In this document: one piece after another, positions 11,310 to 23,150 of the stretch | Numbering within the stretch: position 1 is the stretch's first letter | Layout of the letters: each line of letters begins with the position of its first letter | Notes under the pieces: generated by a model | What the model saw: only the letters and a program-made list of their open reading frames with translations | Database searches by the model: none | What the model was told of the DNA's origin: nothing | Program-made: the position numbers and the translations under genes | Origin: Sphagnum compactum | Taxonomy: Eukaryota; Bryophyta; Sphagnopsida; Sphagnales | Direction: 5' to 3' | DNA: 64,000 nucleotides | Assembly: GCA_965153455.1 (NCBI GenBank) | Contig: OZ234498.1 | Span: forward strand, 19,902,001-19,966,000

Positions 11310-14300
11310 GGTACTTGCTCTCAATGCCACTCTAGCCCAACCGGAATGCAATCGACTTATCTTCTTGAAGGGGAAGATTGCTAAGCGAGAAATTTTATGT
11401 CTTTTGGACACAGGGGCTTCTCACAACTTCATAACTCGTGAGAGCGCCGAAAGGATGGAGCTCCACTTGGAAGAGCTCAAGGCACCCATTGAGGTGCATT
11501 TCGCGAATGGGGTTCCCCATCCAACTACACTACAAGCAAAGGGAGTGCCTCTCCAATTAGGAAATTGGAGAGGAAAAGTGGATTTGTTAGTTTCCACTTT
11601 GGGTGGAATGGAGTGCGTTTTGGGAATGGAATTCATTACCCAAAACAATGTGCTCATTGAAGGGCACAATAGGTTAGTTAGAATCCCATCTAAAAGTGGG
11701 ATTGTGCGAGTCAAGGCACATGAGTTGCCTTGTGTGGGTGGTCCAACCATCCACTTTATGTTAGGAAAAGCTTAGGAAAGAGAACTCGTGGGGGGCTTTG
11801 GCATGATGTGTGTCATGCGGGTGTTGGATGAGTATGAGCCCAAGGAAGCCACCAAGTTGGTGACTTTCGCCAAGTGCATAAGGAAGGTTTTGGAAGAGTT
11901 CCCGGATGTGATGCCCGAAGAGTTGCCCAAAGACTTGCCCCCGAGAAGACGAGTTGATCATGCGATTGAAGTGATACCGGGAGTGGAACCGCCCGCCAAG
12001 GCCCCATATAGAATGAGCCACGAGGAGTTGAAGGAACTCAAGGTTCAACTTGAAGAACTCCTCGCGAAAGGTTACATCAAACCAAGCAAGTCGCCATATG
12101 GGGCACCCGTCCTTTTTGTTCACAAGAAGGATGGGACTTTGAGGATGTGTGTGGATTATAGAGCACTCAATAAGGCAACGGTAAAAAATCGTTATCCTTT
12201 ACCTCGCATCGATGATCTATTTGATCGTCTCTCGGGAGCCAAGGTTTTTAGTAGAATTGATCTACGTTCGGGGTATTACCAAATAAGGATCGCGGAAGGG
12301 GACGAAGAAAAGACAGCTTGTCGCACAAGGTATGGGTCATATGAGTTCTTGGTGATGCCCTTTGGGCTCACCAATGCACCCGCAACATTTTGCACCCTCA
12401 TGAATGACATTTTCCGCGAATGGCTTGATGATTTCGTGGTCGTTTACATAGACGACATTTTGATTTATAGTAGCTCCATGGAGGAGCATGCGGAGCACCT
12501 TCGCAAGGTGTTCCAAAGGCTAAGGGAAAACAAGTTGTATGCCAAGCTCGAGAAATGCGAATTTGGAGTGACGGAAGTGGACTTTCTTGGGCATAGGATA
12601 ACTCAAGGTGGTTTGATGATGGATGATCACAAGGTCAAGGCAATTTTGGATTGGGAGCCGCCTAACTCGGTTCCCGCCTTAAGATCCTTTTTAGGATTGG
12701 CCTCCTATTATCGCAAGTTCATAAAGAACTTTGCGAGAATAGCGGCCCCTTTGACAAACCTCTTGAAGAAGTCTTCCGTCACTTACGATTGGGATGAAGC
12801 ATGCGACGAAACCTTTGGAACATTGAAGGGCATTTTGGTGAAGGCGCCGGTGTTGAAGTTGCCCGACTTTGACAAAGAGTTTGAAATCCATTCCGGCGCC
12901 TCCGACTTTGCAATTGGGGGTGTCATAGTGCAAGATGGAAGGCCGGTGGCCTTTGAAAGCAAGAAGTTGAGTGAAACGGAGAGAAGGTGGCCAACACACG
13001 AGAAGGAAATGTGGGCGGTCATACATTGCGTCAAGATTTGGGGCCACTACATAGGCTCCAAAGATGTGGTGGTGTGGACCGACAATGTGACCTTGAAGTA
13101 CTTTGCAACTCAACCCAAGTTGTCATCAAAACAACAAAGGTGGCAAGACACATTGGCCTTGTTCAATGTGGACATCCGGCACAAGCCGGGAAAGGAGAAC
13201 ATAGTCCCCAATGCCTTGAGCCGGAAATACCAACTTAGAGTGGTGTATGTGGGAGAGTCGGAACTTCAAAAGGAAGTTAGATTAGCAAACCGCCGGGATG
13301 CTTTTGCCAAGGAGGCAAAGCAAAGCATCCAAAATGGAGCCAAGTCCCACTTCCATTTGAAAAATGGATTGTTGTGGTACAAGCAAAACCGACTCTATGT
13401 GCCGGAAGGAAAAATTAGGGACACACTTTTGAAGAAATGTCACGATGGACCACTTGCGGGCCATGGTGGTGCAAAGCGCACCACAACATTCCTAAAGAAG
13501 TCCTACTATTGGCCCAATTTGAAGGATGATGCGGAGGAGTACGTGAAGACTTGTTTAACTTGTCAACAAAACCGGACCCTCAACAAGAAGCAAGCGGGTT
13601 TGTTGCAACCTTTGCCAATTCCCGAAGGGCCGTGGGAAAGTGTGTCAATGGACTTTATGGTAAGTTTGCCCCCTTAAAAGGGGTTCGATGCCATCATGGT
13701 TGTGGTGGATCGATTTAGCAAAATGGCACACTTCATCCCCACAAAGGATGAAGCCACGGCTCAAGAAACGGGGAGGTTGTTCTTCTCCCACATTTTCAAG
13801 CATCATGGCCTTCCAAAGGACATAGTGTCGAATCGGGATCCAAAGTTCACGAGTAAGTTTTGGAGGGCCTTGTGGAAGCGAATGGGGTTGAAACTTAAGA
13901 TGAGCACTTCATTCCGCCCCCAAACCGATGGACAAATCGAGAGGGTGAATTTGGTGATCCAACAATTCCTAAGGAATTATGTGGCGGCGGATCAACAAGA
14001 TTGGGTGGATCATTTGGAGTTAGCCGAGTTTTGTTACAACAACTTGGTACACTCCGCAACGGGATCCACCCCATTCCAAATGGTGATGGGCAAGTCACCA
14101 ATTGTGCCCATGACGTGGGCCGCACAAGGACAACCTTCGATTGATGCAAGTGAGGAAGTGCCAATGGTCACACAACTTGATGAAGAAAGGAAGCACTTGT
14201 GGGAGTTGGCAAAAGCCAATTTGGAAAAGGCGCACAAAAGGTACAAGGATTTCGCGGACAAGTCCCGACGAGAGGTGAAGTTTCAAGAAGGAGACGAGGT

Positions 14301-14733
14301 GTGGTTGAACATCAAGAACTTCCGATTGCTCGAAGGGTTAAGTCATAAGTTTATGGGCCCATATGCGGGTCCATTCAAAGTGTTGGAAAAGATACTTTCC
14401 GACACTTATAAGTTAGAATTACCGGAAAATCTTAGAGTTCATCCCACATTTCATGTTTCCTTTTTGAAGCCAGTCTCCCGCGACGCCTCAAGGCCTAATA
14501 GAGAGCATCATTCAAGGCCTCCACCGGACTTGGTTCATAATGAACCAGAGTTTGAGGTAGAGGCCGTGCTCAAATCAAGGCAACTTAAAGGGCGAGAGCG
14601 GGAATACTTAGTTAAGTGGAAAGGTTACCATGCAATAGAGGCTTCTTGGGTGAACGAATCCGACATGGAACATGCCCAAGAAGCCATAGAAGAATTCCAC
14701 ACTAGACCGGCGAAGAAAAGACGTAGAGCGTGA
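11254..14733 (+). pseudogene. pol of the chromovirus: protease, RT, RNase H, integrase, chromodomain
   Basis: One frame carries the zinc knuckle, an aspartic protease (LLDTGASHNFI, about 11400), reverse transcriptase ([23 protein letters not shown], catalytic YIDD near 12450) and RNase H. It continues with an integrase HHCC finger (about 13440-13570), the integrase core and a chromodomain (VEAVLKSRQL ... YLVKWKGY ... SWV, about 14550-14700). The frame is broken by TAG at 11773-11775 and TAA at 13675-13677. Several expected acidic catalytic residues are changed: RNase H TDAS appears as SGAS (12892-12900), DALSR as NALSR (13210), and integrase SDRD as SNRD (13831). The copy looks dead, although the RT motif is intact. 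Confidence 0.9.
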
Positions 14734-15499
14734 TGAGGACATCACCTTTCTTTTAGAGGGGGAGAGTTTCATAAAATGTACCACATCAAGTCGCAAGTGA
14801 AATAAAAAGGGCTTTAAAACTTCCAAGAGATTGTATCATGAAAAATTTGTTAAGGCAAATAGGGTTGTGGCATGGACAAATGGAACTTTCTTGTGTAGGC
14901 CCAAATCAAAATCGGACTCCTACTTTGGGGTTGAAGAAACTTGGCCCCAAGGGAAGAGGGAAGCAAGGTGAGCTTGCGGGGACATGCACATGCCTTAAGT
15001 GCATCCCAAAGGGTTGGTTGGTAGTGTGGCCAACGCGGGAAGTCATGACCCCGCTCACATACTCTAAGTGTAGTTTGGGACTTGGGTTTGGCAAACCTAG
15101 GTGTTCTTTCTCGTATCTTGATAAGCAAATCTTTTAGTTAAGACTTGGTTGTTGTGACCAAGGCGCGAGATAGGGAAAGGAGTCATGTCAAATAGTTTCT
15201 TAGGTCAAGAGTAGACTTGACTTAAGTCTTCATGAGGGGAAGGATGGAAAAAGGTTCCTCCCAAATGAGGGCTTCGTCAATTAGGCTAGTTTAGTCTTTT
15301 GACGAAGCAAAGGAAGAGGGTTTCTTACAAGACCCTCTTGGACTTGTCAAGAAAGTGTTGGAAACTTGGGGACGCCTAAGTTAGCTTGAGACAAGGTCCT
15401 AGCCGCAAAGAGTCGACAAATGGCCGAGGATCCAAAAGAAAGTAATTGCAATTGTATGTAGGAAAATTCTAAGTGTCAATGAGGACATTGACCTCTTTC
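14734..15499 (+). other. 3' non-coding region of the chromovirus
   Basis: About 770 bp lies between the pol stop and the LTR-proximal polypurine tract. It begins with GAGGACATCACCTTTCTTTT AGAGGGGGAGAG (14734-14766), which closely resembles the real PPT context at 15481-15515. I recognise no conserved gene in it. Confidence 0.6.
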
Positions 15500-15515
15500 T
15501 TCTAGTGGGGGAGAG
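15500..15515 (+). other. polypurine tract
   Basis: TCTAGTGGGGGAGAG directly precedes TGTCGCAACC, the start of the 3' LTR. A purine tract at this position primes plus-strand synthesis in LTR retrotransposons. Confidence 0.8.
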
Positions 15516-15819
15516 TGTCGCAACCCCACTTTGTCCAAGTGTGGGGGTGAAGCCCAACACTTGGAAAAGTTGGAAGTTTGGAGTCCTCCGGGACTCCCGA
15601 ATGTTTAGAGCTCGACAGCAAGGCCCAAAACACCTCGCATTGGGGTGTTCTTAGTGTCATTGGAAAGGTCTTGAAACGTAGATATCGAAAATGGCCTCGC
15701 ATTGGTCATTTCGGCTTCTGCAGCCCAAGTTATGGGCAAAAGAAGGACCGGGAGTCAAACTGGCAGTTTGACTCCCGACCACTAAAAGTCGAGAATCGAC
15801 CTCTTCCCGACCCGACATC
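15516..15819 (+). repeat. truncated 3' LTR of the chromovirus
   Basis: It is near-identical to the first ~300 bp of the 5' LTR, starting TGTCGCAACCCC. Similarity stops around CCTCTTCCCGACCC, after which the hAT relic resumes. About 500 bp of LTR are missing. The few substitutions against the 5' LTR indicate insertion much later than the decay of the hAT host. Confidence 0.85.
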
Positions 15820-16775
15820 ACTTACAAAATCACATATGAAGACATTTTGAATCTGACCAAACTTGGACAAACTTTGAACACATTCAAGCAACAAGATTAT
15901 GAAACTACATAATAACACTTGATTCAAAACCTTGAAAGATTGTGACACCATTTATGCCAAAACACATTAGTTTTGACCCAAAATCTAATTTAGAAAACCT
16001 ATTACATTGCAGTAAGGCATCCACAATCAACTTTGTCAAATTATTTGTAGAAGCACCGTTCACAACTTGCTACAAAGATAGTAAGATTAGGATCCATTTC
16101 CACCCTTCCACCACAAACACATGCATCTTTACCCAACTTTGGCAATTGATAGTTGTGATTTTGTCACAACTTACGGCAATGAACTGGGCATTTTGCATTG
16201 CCATGTGTGTGGATTGTAGAACCACATTGTTCATACATTTTGCCACATTCCACCCAAAAGAATCAGACCCATTTTTCTATAGGGTGTTGAGCACCCAAAT
16301 GAAACTGAACATATCTTTCATGCCTTCAAAGTATGTGATCGATCGCCCTTGATTTAGGAGATGATATCGCATCGAACTGCACAAATTTATGTTTTCGCTC
16401 AAGATGAACCATGTTAGTAACTTGCTAAATTATTTATTCTTTCCCAAGTAAACTCACAAACTCTCTTTCATTCTTAGCATGCTGAGTTCTAAACCTCATG
16501 AAGTATTACCCTGCATGCATCTCCTAGCATGCACCCCAAGAGATGCATGCTTAGCCTTTCGACAACTAACTTGTTTCTACAAACCATCAAATTTGGGAAC
16601 AAGCAATTTCTCATGATGTTCCACAACATTACAAACCTTGCACTTTGCCATACTCAACCTACCATCTTCCCCAATTACAGCTTCTGGCCACAGCAATTTG
16701 ACTATCCAAATATCTTGGAACACCCAACTCAACTCCCATTCCCAAGCTCCATCTGTTAAGTAGAGAGCCACTTGA
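15820..16775 (-). pseudogene. hAT transposase relic, N-terminal and middle part (zinc finger 862-like)
   Basis: From 16775 downward on the minus strand the frames give a zinc-finger region (AKCKVCNVVEHHEKLLVPK), then HLLNQGRSITYFEGMKDMF. After that come STHMAMQNAQFIAVSCDK, TINCQSWVKMHVFVVEGW, NNLTKLIVDALL and finally NVFICDFVSDV at the Gypsy junction. This is the motif order of plant hAT proteins annotated as zinc finger 862-like. Frameshifts and stops occur between blocks. It continues at 9399 on the other side of the Gypsy element, so the two pieces were one gene before insertion. Confidence 0.75.
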
Positions 16776-18238
16776 AGATGGAGCTTCTATAGGCTGATCA
16801 CCTTCCTCAGCAGTACCTGTAGTTTAAGCACCTCCTGCTCCTCCCTCTACCGAGTTTAAAACATTGAAATTGGATGAAGAAAAGTCAAAACATGTTGGTT
16901 TGGCTCAGCAAAATGGTTTTGGCCTAGCATTTTTGCACAGTTTGTTGAGACCGGTGAAAGGCGCAGCGAAGCAGTGCACCTGCAAGTGTAATAAATGTAA
17001 TATGACTGCTGCTCCCTGTTTCTGATTGGCCAATCATAATGATTGGTCCAAGTAAGTTGCTATTAGTAATCTCTCACCTATTTGCAGTCTCAATTTTACA
17101 TTTATGGGTGAGGTTTGATGTGAAAACTATTTTTGCAGGGTCACATACTGAGCACCCTGGGAGCACTTTAAGGGTCTATAAGGGGTACTTTAGGAGTGTA
17201 TAACATTGACATACCCCAAAACATTTATACACAGGGCCAGGTAAGTGCAGATTAATTTTTTTCACACTTTCCTGTGTAAGTGTAAAAACATATGTTGATC
17301 ATTGTAACAAAAATTATTTACACAACAATTTCTTACATTGCAGGTATATGTATATTTACACTTGCCCACACGACATTGGTTTACAAGTATGCAATTTTAG
17401 CCAAATCTGGCTATGAGAACAATGTCATGTGAATTGGGCATGATTAGTTCCCAGACCCTTGAACATGGAAGGTTTGTAACTAGGTTTTAAAGATCTAAAG
17501 AGTTAAATAGTATTTATATTTGTAACAGTTGCTTACAGTTTTCCCAGGTTCGAATTCAAAGGTTTTATTTCATCAATTGAGAGGGTTTGCAGAAATAAGG
17601 CCTGATGATGGGCAGCTTGCAATTATCTGTTTACATGATGGCTGGCCAAGAAGGCCTGATGATGAGCATCTTGCAATTAGGGGTTTACAATCACTTCGAT
17701 TGATTCAACAACACAACGCTAGGACAAAAACAACCAAATGACACTAGTACACAAATCCAAATTCAATCCAGCTCAAAACAGTCTGTTCTTTCTACTCAAA
17801 GAGCATACCCAGAACAGTTGGAAACATACCAAAACATATGAAACAAAAGTGAAAAAGGACCACAAGATAAGTAGTTTTGCATAGTATTGCAAGAAATAGA
17901 TAGAATTCAAAAGCATCAGCTGGAAACAGAGGTCTCCCCATATATTTGAGGCTTCACAAGATGGACTTCCCTGACAAGGCCTTTCTGTCAATTGGCAACA
18001 CACCCCAGTTTTTGGTGTACAGCATCTGAAGCTCACTTGAGCTTAGGAGTTGGAAGTTTCGTGCAATGCTACCAGAGCCAAAGAAGAAAATAGCACATTA
18101 CTGAGTTTTATACTATACAAGATCTAGCCATCCTTGCAACTTCAATAAAACTGACAAGATTTTCATCAAGCTCATGTTATGGTACAATGAGAAGCTGGTA
18201 GTAAGACAAAGAGCAAGCCCAATGAGCAACCCCATGTA
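16776..18238. other. intergenic, includes probable 3' UTR of the GRAS gene
   Basis: No protein family is recognised. The segment nearest 18238 is probably 3' untranslated sequence of the minus-strand GRAS gene. A dispersed repeat shared with 6692-6737 lies at 17435-17480. A short duplication of a GGCCTGATGATG-containing block occurs at about 17600-17680. Confidence 0.45.
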
Positions 18239-21200
18239 TCAAGGGCTAATGGGTGTAGGCTGCCATGTAGAGAATGCATGCATTATAGTCTCTTTCCAGC
18301 CTGCCAGAAACCAGCCACCATCTTCACCAATGCCATAATTCCTGTGAAAACCCCTCATAAGGTTGCTGATTTTCTCTACAGTAGTTTTCATTATTGGCAT
18401 CTGTGTGAACCCTGCTCGTAGTGTCCGTGCCTGCCATTGCCTGTAAGTCTCAGCACGCTCCACTCTCTCCAGACCTTCACAAGCAACTATGTTGAGGATC
18501 TCACGACCAAAAAACTCTTGCTCTATGAGTACTCTATCAGGATGCTCAGCTGGCATTGAGGCATCTAAGGCTTCAAACAGTGTTGAAAAATGACTCAGAG
18601 CCTCCTGAAACCGGGACATAAAAAAGGGCGCATTATAGCCTCCATTCACAATTCCTTGCACAAATATCTGCAGAAAGCAAACCAGAGACCAAGCACGATA
18701 TGCACCTGTTTAATACCTTATATGCACCATCAATTATCCAATTTCATCATACATGACCTTATACATGTGGCCCTTCTCATGAACTAAAGGCCTCACAGCA
18801 TTCAAATTGACACAAAAGCACAGCCGCACCACAAAAGATGATGGATCACACGAAAAGGCACAGTTATGGCAATTTTACAACCCCACACAGTATTAGCAAC
18901 AGGCTCTCCAACTAAACCTGACTACACAACAGGATAATTAATGACAGGAGTCAGTCAGTACCTTTGGGTTCATGCTTCGAATCCTGCTCAGGACCAAATT
19001 TCGAGGGCTTGCTGCCATAACAGATTCATCCAACAAATGGCGAAGCCTGAACATGCAGTTAACTGCTAATACTTCATCATTGCGCAAAAAAAGGTGTGCA
19101 GGAGTGATTGCCTCCCACTTCTCAGCAATGGCATGGAACTCAAAGGGCACTCCGACATGATCAGCCACACGAGCAAGCCTGCGACCAGTCTCCTGAATTC
19201 TTTCTGAGGGTCTGAATCCAGGTTGTGGCCGATCAATCCCTGAAACCAAAAAAGAGAATAGTGGTCAGGAACTCCATAGCTATAGCCATCACTATTGATC
19301 TTATCACAAACACTAGGGGAAAGTGAAACATGGCAACATTATTTGCTAGTCATTAATTCAACATTCAGTAGACTTGGGACATGCTATAAACAATACCTAT
19401 CAACTCATCCTTGTTAGATTCATTGCAACTGCCTTTGCTGCCAGCCAGCCACAATAGACTAAGGGTCATTATGATGACAGAAACACAGCACGGATAACTT
19501 TGCTGCAATTCAACATTCTCTAGACTGGGGACTTGATATGCCATAAACAATCCCTATCAAATAATACCTGTAATCCGAAGGTGAGGTGGCCCTCCAGGGA
19601 GCTGTGAAAGATGGTAAATGAGACATGGCCATTGCACGCCATAGAGGATACCATAATCAACTATATGAACCCTTTTTGCATCACCAAAGGCATGAAGAAT
19701 TGCTGAATTGCCAAAGTAGTGAGATAACTGGATGAAGGGGCAACATCCAACAAAGAGGCGGTAGGCTTTCAACATTTCGGCTGCTGAGGGACGGTTATTG
19801 CTCAGAGCTGTGTAGAGCTGTCCACCAGTCCCTGACATTTTTGCAACCTGGCATCCACATATCACACATAACTCAAAAACCTTCTCTACCTGAGCAATCA
19901 GACCTTTGGCTTTCACATCAGTTGCAAGGAATAACACAAGATGGAAAATGTCTACCAATACCTTCAAGCGGTGATCCAAAAACACAGTTTAGAAAAATTA
20001 ACAGCAATGTTTAAGCAGTGACAACCCAAAAGAAACCATCAAAGGCACCCACACAAGAATTTTTTTTCTTTTTTTATTGCTAAATGGCACTATGTGAAAC
20101 ATTTAAAGGAGCATCAACCTGTGCATAGTTTCTTCCTTGAAATGTATCTTGTTCCAAGAATCATAATGCAAGTTACATACTTTGCTAAAAGGCACCACAA
20201 ACTGATGAGGGCTAGTGAGTAAGCTAACCAGAGCTTCAATAAAGTAGTGGGCCACACGTTGTTGCCCATTTCCGTAGGCTGATGAGTACTGGCGAAGGTC
20301 TGCAATCAGCTCATTAGTGTGTGAGAAGTCGTTTTGTTCAACTGCCTGTGCACACCTGAAGTAAAAATGACAGAATCACACATTATGAGCAGAATTCACA
20401 AGTCTTTTAAGGTCACCTAGAAGCAGGCAATTCTGCCTGGCATTGCCTGCTGGTTTGGCAAAGCAGTTAGGTCCCAGATATTCTTATCATTGTCCACAGG
20501 CATACAAAGGTAGGATTATCCTGGAAGTAAATGTAAGATGCATCTTGGTAGCATTGTTGTTCATGGACACAGCAATTCTAATAGAGATTAAGCTAAAGGG
20601 AGCACTCAAGTAGGATGAATCAGCCCACATTAAATGGCAAGTTCCTTGCCATGTACTGAAGGATGCACAGATTCACTGAGAGCAACCATATCACTTTTCA
20701 TTACCTGTGCTTCATCGTTCATGTGGATGTAAACACTCTACTCCTTGTGGACCCAGTCATCAAAAGACATGATATTTGCAGCAATATCTGGATATACATA
20801 AGCTAGCATGTCTCTTGATGTGCTTTCTTGAGTTATCCTTGGTTTTTACACAAACACAAGTGAAGCTATGCTTTGGAAAGCTGATAATTGTGCAATATGT
20901 ATACAGATCACTTCTCAAAAACAAAATTCTAATGACAGACATGGGCTGACTGCTATTGTTCCAACACAAGGATCCCTCATTTCCCAGGAGGACCTTTAAG
21001 AACAGAAGCAGTGAATATGCTAAAAAGGCAACATCATTACAGAAGAGGTATGAGGACCACCTGCAAACTCATTAGTATAATAAGCCAAATTCCCCATTTT
21101 GTCTGTAGGGGGAGGCCAGAGGGAAGGGAGAACCGAGGAAGAGAGTACTTATACCTGAGAAGAAGCTGATTCAGATCAACTGGAGATATCTGATGCCCGA

Positions 21201-22368
21201 TGCTAATCTGCTGGGAGATGGTTGACTTTGAGCCATGGCTGTCCAGTCTGTTTGGTACATGTGAGTGCTTTAGTGCATCTTCTGAGCCTCCACTAAGAGA
21301 CTCAGAATCCAAGGAAGGATGCATGCTCAGAGGTCCTGCAGCCTCAGGGTGCTGGTGCACAACTGTTCCATTATACCATGGGTCACTGTTTCCAAGATCC
21401 AAGCTTTCAACTTCATCATTTGTGAAGCTCTTTGAGCTGTCTTTGATTCCCTCTGGAACCTCAGCTGGAAAGGGACCACGCATGATTTCCTCTAGCCAAG
21501 AGTCTACGTCTTGGTCCTTCTCCGAGGTTCTGCTGTCAGACCAAGCCGGCGAGGAGTCATCACCTATCAGGTCTCCCAGCTCTTTCGCCATTGCCTGGAA
21601 TGCAGTAGCCTCCACAAACATACACTTAAGATGCTCCGGTTCATCATCCATGAGGGTGTTCAGGTACGAGAAGAAAGTGTTGACGTCTTCTCCTTCAGAT
21701 GTGACAGAAGAATCGACAGGGTCCAGATCTGTTGCCAAGTTAAACAGACTCCCTGCCCCCTCTCCTCCTTCACCACTGTGAGTACTTTCAGTCCAATCAG
21801 GAGAGTTAGTATCTGCTGCAAAAGAAGCATGACTACTGTTTCCAGAGAAGCTGTGAGTAGTCAGAAAAGATGCCAGTGCCCCCCCACGCTCAGACGAATT
21901 GGAGCTGGAGCTCTGCACAACATGGCTAGCAGACAGGGATCGATGAGGAAGGGAAGGAGGAGGAGTAGGTGAAGTACTATTAGCAACGCTGTCAGTAATG
22001 TTACCGAAGAGGGACGGACATGAACTGAAAGAATCCTTCCTTGCCTCAAGATCCTGCGGCGTCGGTTGTTCACCTTCTTGGAAGACAGAAAATATCATCG
22101 GCTTCTTCTCTTGAGGGAGCGCAGCAAGTTCCGGAAAGATGGAAGAGAGCGACTTGAAAGCAGACTGATCTGGACTACTCTTCGACTGACGACTAGGAGC
22201 AGAAATCAAAGAGCGCTTCTGCGTCTTCGGCATCTGTGTGTGGAGCCATGCCTGCTGAAGCTGCGTCGCAAGGGGAGACACTTCTCCTACTCCTCCTCCT
22301 CCTCCTCCTCCACTTCCTCCTGATCTGTCGTGCTTACTTCCCGCCATAGTTGTGGTATCTCGGTCCAC
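18239..22368 (-). CDS. GRAS-domain transcription regulator, LISCL (SCL9/14/33) group
   Basis: Five exons are supported: 22368-21155, 20355-20229, 19847-19568, 19239-18962 and 18667-18239. All have GT-AG introns with matching phases, giving 775 aa. Residues 1 to ~390 are a Ser/Gly/acidic variable region typical of the group. The GRAS domain follows: LRI (CAQAVEQND, QRVAHYFIEAL), VHIVDYGILYGVQWPCLI (VHIID motif, residues ~507-524), PGFRPSERIQETGRRLA, the FGREILNIVACEG (PFYRE) region and a SAW end (GWKETIMHAFSTW). YGILYGVQWPCLI and RQWQARTLRAGF are characteristic of LISCL proteins, nuclear co-regulators linked to stress and detoxification responses. Exon 2 could also be read to a GTATGT site at 20180, but the GTTAGC site restores the family spacing. 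An alternative start is the ATG seven codons downstream. Confidence 0.92.
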
Positions 22369-23150
22369 CGCTCAACAACAACTACTCCTATACTCTATCT
22401 TCTTCTCTCTTCTCACAAAACCGCCGTCACTGCAGTCCTTCTCTTTCCCTGTTCCGTGACTCATACTAGCTATTTCTTCCGTTCCCCTCCCGGTCATAAC
22501 CACGAGCTCATAAACCAAATCCTACTCTGCGCCCTGCGCTCTCTGTGTCCCTGTCTCTTTCTTTCTGTGTCTCTCTGTCTGCCTGAAAACGCCAAATAAA
22601 TGCCTCAAGTGAATCTTTCAAGCCACATCCCGCAGCAGCCCTGCGCTATTCTCTCTCCGGATGCAAACACTAGATGAAGATCTCCATCACCAGCAACCCC
22701 GCAAACAGACCGCATTTGCTTACTTCTCCCGCGCTCATTTCTACGGCACGAGATCCAGGAATCAATTAGTCCGGAATTTTTTTCTCAGCGCCATCAAACG
22801 CATCATCATCGTCCCCGAGACTACTCTTCTTCTTCTGTGACAAACAACAACGAGAGCCGCAACAAGAGCAATAGAAGAAGCAGCGACGTCGCGCGCGAAG
22901 GACACCCCGACAGCTTTCGCTTGTCTTCTCTCCCTTGCAACCCCCCCCCCCCAGCGCCAGCTTGTGTTTGTCCTTCAGAAAAAAAGAGGTTACATGCCTT
23001 TCTCCTCCGTGTAAAGGGATTTTTGACCTACGGTACCTCACTGTTCCCGTTTTGTTCCCGTCTGAAACAGGGGTCAACTCGAACAAGAATAGGGTCGGCC
23101 GGGTATTTCACTTTTGTGTGATAACCACCGGTTCCGTCTTTCTCAAATAT
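22369..23150 (-). promoter_or_regulatory. 5' flank of the GRAS gene (5' UTR/promoter interval)
   Basis: No protein family is recognisable in the ~780 bp upstream of the GRAS start. The sequence is more GC-rich than the surrounding DNA, carries pyrimidine-rich CT tracts on the plus strand and a run of about 14 C at 22939-22952. No clear TATA box is visible, so extent and function are positional inference. Confidence 0.4.

Larger units (their letters stand above)
9400..15819 (+). mobile_element. Ty3/Gypsy LTR retrotransposon (chromovirus), inserted in a hAT relic
   Basis: The element runs 5' LTR (9400-10219), primer-binding site (10222), gag, protease, reverse transcriptase, RNase H, integrase, chromodomain, polypurine tract and a partial 3' LTR (15516 to about 15819). 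Domain order with integrase after RNase H places it in Ty3/Gypsy, and the C-terminal chromodomain in the chromoviruses. Flanking sequence on both sides belongs to one minus-strand hAT gene: VFICDFVSDV ends on the right and KACEANLY resumes on the left. A 5-bp target duplication is not evident because the 3' LTR is truncated at its junction. Confidence 0.9.

Noticed and set aside
20113-20228. Longer exon 2 of the GRAS gene, to the GTATGT donor at 20180
   Set aside because: It is in phase but inserts 16 residues where family members run HYFxxxL directly into the next segment. The GTTAGC donor at 20228 gives the expected spacing.
21200-21972. Long plus-strand reading frames opposite GRAS exon 1
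   Set aside because: They are the antisense of a Ser-rich coding exon and show no domain. The minus-strand frame has the full GRAS protein with consistent splice sites.
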